From contig SKGH01000097.1 in NCBI GenBank assembly GCA_007117575.1, forward strand, positions 1-5,674: DNA of 5,674 bases. The letters are read 5' to 3'. Below, one piece after another: positions 1 to 5,511 of this stretch. The position numbers and the translations under genes were made by a program. Below the pieces are notes generated by a model. It saw nothing but the letters and a program-made list of their open reading frames with translations, was not told where the DNA came from and did not search any database. Numbering within the stretch: position 1 is the first letter of the stretch; every line of letters begins with the position of its first letter. This stretch comes from Candidatus Kaiserbacteria bacterium (lineage in GTDB: Bacteria; Patescibacteriota; Minisyncoccia; Phycocordibacterales; UBA918).

Positions 1-203
1 GTTTCTGATAAAGTTCGAGGCGCTGACCCAGCCCCCAGTTTCCGTGATCATTTATATTCTTTCGTGACTGACTAAAACATTTTTTGGTTTATTACGTTAG
101 TAATAAATGTTTACCGGAACTGGAGCTGGGTGAGGCGTACTTGGTGGTACGATGAAAGGTTTGAGTGACGAAAGCAACAAAGAAATTCGCCAAACGTGTA
201 AGT
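1..203 (+). repeat. Dispersed structured repeat, copy 1 (left end truncated; hairpin loop inverted)
   Basis: This is the same non-coding element as at 4135-4343 and 5512-5674, entering the window about 8 bases after its expected left end. Base 1 aligns with 4143 and 5520. The outer left part (5-25) differs from copy 2 at one base. The right part (132-192) is identical to copy 2 except for one base (c140 versus t4280). The right terminal repeat, 192-203, reads aaacgtgtaagt. Similarity to copy 2 continues a few bases beyond it, as ccYGGRttt, to about 212. Arms at 26-43 and 116-131 form a long, slightly imperfect stem; copy 1 has an extra c in the run at 32-36. The loop between them is reversed relative to the other copies. 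A small hairpin, cgtac/gtacg, lies at 136-151. The element ends about 27 bp from the mnmA stop codon. No ORF is seen. The strand given is only the orientation convention used for all three copies. Confidence 0.9.
42..117 (-). repeat. Inverted hairpin-loop module of copy 1
   Basis: The segment between the two stem arms of copy 1 matches the reverse complement of the corresponding loop in copies 2 (4184-4254) and 3 (5561-5633). Against reversed copy 3 I count only about two substitutions over roughly 73 bases. The outside of the element stays in the same orientation. The asymmetric arm tips are reversed too: copy 2 has agttcc on the left and ggaaact on the right, and copy 1 has agtttcc on the left and ggaact on the right. 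The breakpoints therefore lie inside the palindromic arms. Within the module, an 8-bp stem tttattac/gtaataaa with a 4-base loop (88-107) is present in all copies. A TATAAA motif (complement of 51-56) also changes direction. Whether this is site-specific inversion, hairpin-mediated template switching or gene conversion cannot be seen here. Confidence 0.88.
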
Positions 204-229
204 CCTGGATTTATTCAAAAACACACATA

Positions 230-1303
230 TTAGACTATCACACCCCCACCAAAACATACACCATCTCTACTGTAGACGACGCATGATTGACCTGAAGCGG
301 GTTGCTCGCAGTTTTGTGGCATGATTACGACCGCTTGGTTATGGTCAAGACTTTTTATTTTAGTACTTATAGGTTTTTGACGATGTCTAAACTGAATAAG
401 AATAGAATCGTTTTCATTAGGTCTATCATTTATCCAGTTACATGATTCAAGTATGAATTGTTCGTCGAAGTTTGTAGTTTTAGGTTTGTCGTTCACTGTC
501 AAGGTGTTGGTTTCTATATTTTTGCCTACCACATAAAAAGGTGTTTTGGCGGTGTGCTTAGAGTCTATGGTGAACCCATGCCTTTGTCCTAAAGTATAAA
601 TCAAAGCACCGTGGTGTGTTCCGACCTCTTCTCCATGGATATCTATAACCGGCCCTTGTTTTAGGTCAATATAGTGACTTAGAAATTCTTTTATGTTTAT
701 TTGACCAAGGAAACATATCCCTTGGCTATCCGGTTTGTGGGCTGTGGGTAAACCGGCTTGCAAAGCTTCTTTTCTGATTGTGTCTTTATCGCTGTCTCCT
801 ATGGGAAATAAGGTGAAAGACAGTTTCTCTTCAGACAGTTGCCATAAAAAATAACTCTGATCTTTATTTCTGTCTACTCCTCTGTGGAGTTGATACTGTC
901 CTGATACATTTTTTATTTGTGCGTAATGTCCGGTAGCTATTTTGTCGGCTTTATTCTTTCTGGCAAATTCAAAAAAAGTACCGAATTTAACATAGGTATT
1001 ACACCATATGTCGGGATTGGGAGTCAATCCTTGTGAGTATTGATCGATAAAAAGTTTAGCGACTTTGTCGCGGTAGTCATTTTCAGCATCGCAGGTAACA
1101 AATGGGATGCCAAGCCAAGCGGCAACACGCATGGCGTCCAGTCTTTCCACTTCCCAGTTGCATGGTAGAAATTCCGGGTGCCAGACCTTAATAAAAACTC
1201 CAACCACTTTATAGCCTTGTTGCAGTAGGCGTAAAGCGGTCACAGAAGAATCCACTCCACCTGATAAGCCAACATAGACTGTTTCTTTTTGTATACTATT
1301 CAT
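230..1303 (-). CDS. mnmA: tRNA-specific 2-thiouridylase MnmA
   Basis: MnmA activates C2 of the wobble uridine U34 in tRNA(Lys/Glu/Gln) with ATP and inserts sulfur, giving s2U34; it is cytoplasmic. The 357-residue protein is close to the usual family length of about 360-370. Visible motifs are the N-terminal PP-loop SGGVDSS (14-20), NPDIWCN with the first catalytic cysteine C101, DQSYFLW (148-154), DSQGICFLG with the second catalytic cysteine C197, and GQRHGF (239-244). The C-terminal beta-barrel ends in PASGQSCVVYSRDG (335-348). Both catalytic cysteines are present, so the enzyme looks intact. The ATG at 1301-1303 places the PP-loop at the normal distance from the N-terminus. No Shine-Dalgarno sequence precedes it; the leader reads ccttaattATG. 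The gene follows mltG after 106 bp. TATAAA (complement of 1323-1328) is a possible -10, but no convincing -35 accompanies it, so read-through from mltG is also possible. No sulfur-donor gene is visible nearby. Confidence 0.97.
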   Translation of the reverse strand: MNSIQKETVYVGLSGGVDSSVTALRLLQQGYKVVGVFIKVWHPEFLPCNWEVERLDAMRVAAWLGIPFVTCDAENDYRDKVAKLFIDQYSQGLTPNPDIWCNTYVKFGTFFEFARKNKADKIATGHYAQIKNVSGQYQLHRGVDRNKDQSYFLWQLSEEKLSFTLFPIGDSDKDTIRKEALQAGLPTAHKPDSQGICFLGQINIKEFLSHYIDLKQGPVIDIHGEEVGTHHGALIYTLGQRHGFTIDSKHTAKTPFYVVGKNIETNTLTVNDKPKTTNFDEQFILESCNWINDRPNENDSILIQFRHRQKPISTKIKSLDHNQAVVIMPQNCEQPASGQSCVVYSRDGVCFGGGVIV

Positions 1304-1409
1304 AATTAAGGTTTTGAGTCAATTTATACGAGACTTTAGACAGTTTTTTAGGCGCCGGCAAAAGAGATTTTGTGTTTAACTCCCTACTCTTACGAAGGAA
1401 AGTTTACAG

Positions 1410-2468
1410 TTAACGTAAATATCTGGCAATATTGTTACGATGTTGGTCAAAGTCACGCGCGTAGTAGAATTGTCCATCCCTAGCTGTTATATAGAAAAGG
1501 TAGTCTGTTTCGATCGGGTCCAGTACCGCTTTTATGGACGTCATACCTGGGTTACCTATGGGAGTAGGCATTAGTCCGGTATTTAGATAAGTATTGTATG
1601 GTGATTCCATCCTTAGGTCTTCAGGTGTTAGTTCAGACAGCGGTTTGTCTAATACATATTCTATGGAAGCATCTGCCTGTAGAGGCATGGATATTTCCAG
1701 TCTATTTTGCAGTATTCCAGACACCATACGCATTGATGTTTCGTCGTTTGCCTCTCTCTCTATAAGTGAGGCAAGTATCAATACTTCCTCTTCGTTTAAT
1801 TTATGTTCCTTTATTTGTGATTGTAGTGGTTTTAATTTTTCAGTGCTTTTTTGGTTAAGTAGGTCTACTAATTCTTTGGCGCTAAACTCAGGAGGGATGT
1901 GGTAGGTGTCGGGGAAAAGTCTACCTTCAAGAGGAGTGGCGAGAGTTAAAAATTCTTCATATTCAAAATCAGGGAGTGACCTATGAGCGATATCAGCTAT
2001 AGCCCTAACTGTTACTCCTTCAGGGATAGTTATTCTGATAAGCTCACTTTCGGGTATAGTCATAGACAAAACTTGAGCCACCTCAAAGACATTCATGGGC
2101 TCATTGAAAGTGTAAACACCTGCTTTAATGCCACGTGGGTCATATTGGGAAGCTATTGCCAGTTGTAATAAAAAGGCGGAGCGAGTTAAATTTTGTTGTT
2201 GAGCGTTTATGGTTATGGTTTGAAGAGATTCACCTTTGGTTACGGTGAATTGAGTATTTTCCTTAAAAGAAGTTGGCGGTAAAGACATAAACCAAATGAT
2301 AAAGAAGATAGTTGCAGGCGTTAAGATTATAATAGCCACCATCCATACCCAGATAGACCTTCCGGGTTTTGTCGCCATGTTCGGGTCATCGGTCTCTATT
2401 TCAAGGTTTGTTTGAAATAGTTCGTCAGCATTTGCGTCTTGAGCTGTTTTGTTTAGTTTAGTATTCAT
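1410..2468 (-). CDS. mltG: Endolytic murein transglycosylase MltG (YceG family)
   Basis: MltG is a membrane-anchored lytic transglycosylase that cleaves nascent glycan strands and is thought to terminate their elongation. Starting at the ATG at 2466-2468 gives 352 residues: an acidic cytoplasmic tail of about 38 residues, one TM segment (about 39-62, WVWMVAIIILTPATIFFIIW), a LysM-like region after it, and the YceG catalytic domain. The segment LILASLIEREA holds the conserved catalytic glutamate (E237). Family motifs EGRLFPDTY, PYNTYLNTGLMPTPIGNPG and the C-terminal FDQHRNNIARYL are all present. A GTG at 2499-2501 would add 11 residues (363 aa) but would deepen the overlap with the upstream gene; neither start has a clear Shine-Dalgarno. 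I prefer the ATG, which overlaps the stop of the 451-aa membrane protein gene by 11 bp. That overlap suggests co-transcription and translational coupling. The stop is TAA at 1410-1412. Confidence 0.94.
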   Translation of the reverse strand: MNTKLNKTAQDANADELFQTNLEIETDDPNMATKPGRSIWVWMVAIIILTPATIFFIIWFMSLPPTSFKENTQFTVTKGESLQTITINAQQQNLTRSAFLLQLAIASQYDPRGIKAGVYTFNEPMNVFEVAQVLSMTIPESELIRITIPEGVTVRAIADIAHRSLPDFEYEEFLTLATPLEGRLFPDTYHIPPEFSAKELVDLLNQKSTEKLKPLQSQIKEHKLNEEEVLILASLIEREANDETSMRMVSGILQNRLEISMPLQADASIEYVLDKPLSELTPEDLRMESPYNTYLNTGLMPTPIGNPGMTSIKAVLDPIETDYLFYITARDGQFYYARDFDQHRNNIARYLR

Positions 2469-3813
2469 AATTACCAGTTGGAAGGTTTCCCGGCGCTTCA
2501 CCGCGAGTAGACGTCACTCTGGATAAGCTTGGAGTAACAGCTACCTTTCCTGGGAAGTGGTAGACAGAAGCTAGCTCAACAGAAGTGAATATTTTAGTGT
2601 TATCAGCTGGTGTATAGTTGAAATATTTTCTGAGTTTATAACTTTTTAACTCGCTTTTTTTAAGGGCGGGTATGAGGGTACCAAACGGGTCTGAGTAAAA
2701 TTTATAATTAAAGTCAGTACGCCATCTGACACCAATTCCATTTCTACCTTGAACATCCCACTGACTGAAAGGTCTGATCACGCAACCTATGGTGTCACCA
2801 TTAAATTTACCGGTTGGGGTTATGTAGATCCAGCGGATTGCTGTCTCGTAGGCATAATGTTGAGCATTTTCTTCCATTAACTCTATGGTATTTCTTTCTA
2901 CCGGAGTTAACATGGTCATTGTTTCGTATTCACTACCGTCAGTCATAGTCCTTTTCTGGCTTCTTTTTTTCATTATTTTTTCTACTTCGGCACTGACTTC
3001 CTTTTCCCATGTCGGACTCTTTTTTAGTTGACCATATTTGAAACCGCGTTCTCGGTGTGGAGTTATTAGGATTTGAATCCATACTCTTTCATAAGGCTGG
3101 ATGGAACCGATAGCTTCCAGTAAAGGGGTGAGAGGATCTATCTTCTCTTCTTCTTTTGGGAGTTTATCCATTCCGAATTCTTTATATGTTCTTATCGGAA
3201 AGGCCGAACTATTCTTTTTGCCCATATGAAAAGACATCATTTCGTAACCATTAAGGTCGTTGGGAATCTCCGCGGTGTAATCTATATTTAACTCTTGTAT
3301 TTCAATGCCCGGGTATTGGCTGTACAGATCAGCTTTTAACAATGTTTTTATTTTTTTAATCGGTATGTTTATGTAAAAACGCACATCTCCGCCTTTAGAT
3401 ACGATTTCAAGTGAGTTTGTCAATGGCCTTTTTCCGTCTAAATATGTTTGAAACAAGTTTTCAGGATTTTGCACATTATGTATTTGAGATATAACCACCT
3501 CTATAGCTTCCGGTGACTTATAGACCTCTGGAGGTAATTTTATCTCCAGAGTTGTACGACCGTTGTCGATGGCGAATGCCAAACCTATCATAAACATCCA
3601 CCTTGAGAAAAATAGAACCCCTGTCATTATAGGTAACCAGATTGGTGCCGTGGCCGCTAGAAATGCGATTATCTGTATTTCAGGCAGATTAAAAAAAGCA
3701 AAAAGCAGTATGATCTGTATAAAACCCCAAATTACCAACGGTAGTCCGTAATCAAGACCTTGATTTTGTAACCACTTTACGATGGCTCCTATAAAGGGAA
3801 TTTTATTGATCAT
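2458..3813 (-). CDS. Conserved two-TM membrane protein of CPR type, function unknown
   Basis: This 451-residue protein begins with two hydrophobic segments (about 24-42 and 45-67, possibly extending to 80), followed by a long soluble region. From memory, it resembles a family widespread in CPR genomes, recognisable by IKLPPEVYKSPEAIEVV (91-107), an LYSQYPGIEI segment (163-172) and QPYERVWIQILITPH (239-253). The C-terminal part, ELASVYHFPGKVAVTPSL (413-430) followed by GEAPGNLPTG, recalls a short conserved region seen near the N-terminus of VirD4/HerA-like T4SS-type ATPases in CPR bacteria and archaea. That suggests a partner of such an ATPase, but no ATPase gene and no Walker motif are present here. 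A highly charged segment (about 215-226 and 261-290) lies mid-protein. The ATG at 3811-3813 directly precedes the first TM region; no Shine-Dalgarno is visible in the AT-rich leader. It heads the cluster with mltG. The coding call is secure, the function is not. Confidence 0.9.
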   Translation of the reverse strand: MINKIPFIGAIVKWLQNQGLDYGLPLVIWGFIQIILLFAFFNLPEIQIIAFLAATAPIWLPIMTGVLFFSRWMFMIGLAFAIDNGRTTLEIKLPPEVYKSPEAIEVVISQIHNVQNPENLFQTYLDGKRPLTNSLEIVSKGGDVRFYINIPIKKIKTLLKADLYSQYPGIEIQELNIDYTAEIPNDLNGYEMMSFHMGKKNSSAFPIRTYKEFGMDKLPKEEEKIDPLTPLLEAIGSIQPYERVWIQILITPHRERGFKYGQLKKSPTWEKEVSAEVEKIMKKRSQKRTMTDGSEYETMTMLTPVERNTIELMEENAQHYAYETAIRWIYITPTGKFNGDTIGCVIRPFSQWDVQGRNGIGVRWRTDFNYKFYSDPFGTLIPALKKSELKSYKLRKYFNYTPADNTKIFTSVELASVYHFPGKVAVTPSLSRVTSTRGEAPGNLPTGNYEY

Positions 3814-4134
3814 ATAAATTAAAACGACTACATGTATTTGTTATCATTTTATAATTAAATGACCATTAATTATAAATATAAAAGCTGTCAAAGTTCATAA
3901 TAAATAATTTTAAATAGTCTACATGATTCTACTATAAGAAGTCTATAAAACGCATTTTACGAGCACGTTCCATAGATTTATATATTTTCTGAGATTTTAA
4001 GGTTTAATCCGTATAAACAATCCTCACTCGTAAAACACGCTACATGCTTATTGTACACTAATCGATGAGCGGTTTTTTTAGTTATCTGAAATTTATTGGA
4101 TAACTGTTAGCTATTGTATATTATTGGTTTTATA
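3814..4134. other. AT-rich intergenic region between the membrane-protein gene and repeat copy 2
   Basis: No gene, tRNA or other recognisable RNA is seen in these 321 bases. The region must hold the promoter of the minus-strand cluster. A perfect TTGACA (complement of 3886-3891) lies about 73 bp upstream of the 3813 start, but the base tract at 17-bp spacing is only TAATGG. A better TATAAT (complement of 3869-3874) is just 11 bp away, so the promoter assignment is weak. A loose inverted repeat, cgcattttacgag (3951-3963) with ctcgtaaaacacg (4027-4039), has 11 of 13 bases pairing over a 63-bp gap. A T-run follows gagcgg at 4067-4079 without a convincing hairpin. Confidence 0.6.
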
Positions 4135-4343
4135 ACTTACGCGTTTCTGATGAAGTTCGAGGCGCTGACCCAGCTATAGTTCCGGTAACCATTTATTACT
4201 AACGTAATAAACCAAAATCGTTTTAGTCAGTCACGAAAGAATATAAATAATCACGGAAACTATAGCCGGGTGAGGCGTATTTGGTGGTACGATGAAAGGT
4301 TTGAGTGACGAAAGCAACAAAGAAATTCGCCAAACGCGTAAGT
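4135..4343 (+). repeat. Dispersed structured repeat, copy 2 (complete)
   Basis: This is the only complete copy in the window, 209 bp between the perfect 12-bp terminal inverted repeats acttacgcgttt (4135-4146) and aaacgcgtaagt (4332-4343). Similarity to copy 1 on the right continues to about 4352, seven bases from the neighbouring stop codon at 4359. Inside are an outer left block (4147-4167) and a long hairpin with arms 4168-4183 and 4255-4271. The hairpin loop of about 71 bases contains the small tttattac/gtaataaa hairpin (4192-4211). A near-invariant right block (4272-4331) holds a small hairpin, cgtat/gtacg, at 4276-4291. The arm core is gctatag/ctatagc, whereas copy 3 has gctccag/ctggagc, so both sides have changed together. 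One A-C mismatch (4172/4267) would be a U-G pair if the bottom strand is the RNA. The t4280 change would be a U-G pair on the top strand, so the sequence does not settle which strand matters. No target-site duplication is apparent. No ORF. Confidence 0.92.
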
Positions 4344-4358
4344 CCCGGGTTTGTTTTT

Positions 4359-5384
4359 TTAATCAACTAAAGTATATGTACCATCGTTTAGTCGTCTAAA
4401 TATGGCAGGATCCTGAAGGTTGACCATTATGGTATTGTCTTTCACGTACCTTTCTTTTCTGACTTTGGCGATTACCTCTTCGCGTCCAAGAGGACCATGT
4501 TGTTCTAGGATATCCCTGAGTACATCTTTGACAACACCGGCCGAGTAACCCCACTCTGTTAACGCGTATAGCCCTCTACCTACCAGTACAAATCGTTCAT
4601 CTTTGATAAGTTCGTTATGGGTAGTGGCCGTATGTGCTTTACGGTTAAACAAGCGTTGTATTTCTTCTGCCACTTCACGAAAATGCATGGGTGAACCATG
4701 ACGTTTAACAACCAAATAGGCATAATCACGTATACCTTTTACTCTGACGTTTGGACTGGAAGCGTGCCCCCATTCTCCTAAAGGATTAGAAGCTATATCC
4801 TTTGACATTAGAAGCCAGCGTTTCAATATTTTCTCATCATGTTTATCGGTTAAATCAATTAGTTCGTTTCTGAATCGGTCTATAAGTTGCTCCTCAGTTA
4901 TTAATTCATCTTGATCAATTGAGCTATATATATTTCGTAGGGCTTTTTCGACCATATCCGCAATGGTTTTTTCGGTGTACCAGCGATGAGCATAGGATTG
5001 ATTTTCTTTTGACCTGTAAAAGGGGTCTCCTACCACCAGCAAAAAGAAGATGTGGTCCTTAGTTTCCGGATCGTCGGTTAGTTCATTTAGCAGAATTTCT
5101 TCCGCTATAACTCCTCCTCCTAAACGTTCTATGGCTTTTTGTAATTCTTTGAATACAGGCTCATATTCCGGATATATAGAAGATTTTTGTATGGATTGAA
5201 TACCGTAGTTTTCTATCTGTCGCACTCGCTCGCGGGTGATGGAGTAAGTTCTGCCAATAGATTCAAGGGTTTGGGTCTGCGCCTGCTTGTTTAATCCGTA
5301 TCGTTTTTCCAGCACATCCCTCACACGGTCTTGTACTACCGACAGTAATTGCTCAGTTATTTTTTTAGGGGTAAAAGTGATCAT
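4359..5384 (-). CDS. Sigma-region-4-like / HARE-type helix-turn-helix DNA-binding protein
   Basis: This 341-residue protein is probably a transcriptional regulator. Residues about 38-66 (TLESIGRTYSITRERVRQIE) closely match sigma-70 region 4.2, the helix-turn-helix that contacts the -35 promoter element. No sigma region 2 is present, so it is not a complete sigma factor. The middle is mostly helical and unassigned. Residues about 217-278, YAYLVVKRHGSPMHFREVAEEI followed by ERFVLVGRGLYALTEWGY, fit a HARE-HTH winged-helix domain like the one in the RNA polymerase delta subunit. Residues 282-341 look like a second winged helix ending in a wing (RLNDGTYTLV). Similar sigma4 plus HARE proteins are, as I recall, common in CPR genomes; their targets are unknown. 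The ATG at 5382-5384 starts just before the first helix and no Shine-Dalgarno is visible. The gene stands alone, with its own likely promoter (5449-5477) and repeat copies on both sides. The stop codon lies 15 bp from the end of copy 2. Confidence 0.88.
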   Translation of the reverse strand: MITFTPKKITEQLLSVVQDRVRDVLEKRYGLNKQAQTQTLESIGRTYSITRERVRQIENYGIQSIQKSSIYPEYEPVFKELQKAIERLGGGVIAEEILLNELTDDPETKDHIFFLLVVGDPFYRSKENQSYAHRWYTEKTIADMVEKALRNIYSSIDQDELITEEQLIDRFRNELIDLTDKHDEKILKRWLLMSKDIASNPLGEWGHASSPNVRVKGIRDYAYLVVKRHGSPMHFREVAEEIQRLFNRKAHTATTHNELIKDERFVLVGRGLYALTEWGYSAGVVKDVLRDILEQHGPLGREEVIAKVRKERYVKDNTIMVNLQDPAIFRRLNDGTYTLVD

Positions 5385-5448
5385 GTATTTAACATTATTT
5401 TTAATTAACTATTAAGAATACCCACTCCTAACATCAATAATGATTAAC

Positions 5449-5477
5449 ATCGTACCATGAGCAAATAAATGAGTCAA
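5449..5477 (-). promoter_or_regulatory. Sigma-70-type promoter candidate for the 341-aa regulator gene
   Basis: On the minus strand TTGACT (complement of 5472-5477) is followed after exactly 17 bp by TACGAT (complement of 5449-5454). A TG one base before the -10 makes it an extended -10. The predicted transcription start near 5442 leaves a leader of roughly 58 nt before the ATG at 5384. The match is 5/6 at -35 and 4/6 at -10. It lies between repeat copy 3 and the gene, so the gene need not depend on transcription through the repeat. Confidence 0.5.
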
Positions 5478-5481
5478 TACT

Positions 5482-5507
5482 TGATTTTGCCATGATTTTG
5501 CAATGAT
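5482..5507. repeat. 11-bp tandem repeat just upstream of the -35 element
   Basis: The 9-mer tgattttgc occurs at 5482-5490 and again at 5493-5501, and a third partial unit, tgat, begins at 5504. All are spaced 11 bp, about one helical turn. The array ends four bases from the -35 hexamer of the candidate promoter, a position typical of activator sites or an UP-like element. No regulator can be named. Confidence 0.45.
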
Positions 5508-5511
5508 CATG

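Noticed and set aside
1313..1320. TTGACT on the minus strand upstream of mnmA as a -35 element.
   Set aside because: It lies only about 13 bases from the ATG, leaving no room for a -10 before the start codon, and the PP-loop position excludes a later start.
1594..3751. Plus-strand ORFs of 61-103 codons at 1594-1905, 1983-2168 and 3563-3751.
   Set aside because: Each lies wholly inside mltG or the membrane-protein gene on the other strand and its translation has no recognisable motif; they are shadow frames.
4027..4080. Intrinsic terminator on the plus strand ending in the T-run at 4073-4079.
   Set aside because: Only a short interrupted stem can be drawn before the T-run and no plus-strand gene lies upstream.
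4141..4343. Hammerhead ribozyme, because CTGATGA follows the terminal stem and GACGAAA occurs near the right end.
   Set aside because: No stem II can be drawn directly after CTGATGA and before GAAA, and the base triplet before the closing strand is GCC rather than NUH. Copy 1 also has CTGATAA, breaking the core.
4135..4343. Integron attC site or cassette array, because a folded palindromic element separates co-oriented genes.
   Set aside because: No RYYYAAC/GTTRRRY core pair is found at the ends, the element is longer than known attC sites, and the intervening genes are housekeeping genes, not single-gene cassettes.
4135..4343. Retron-type msr/msd RNA, because terminal complementary ends enclose a long hairpin.
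   Set aside because: No reverse transcriptase gene is present in the window and the element occurs in three dispersed copies beside unrelated genes.
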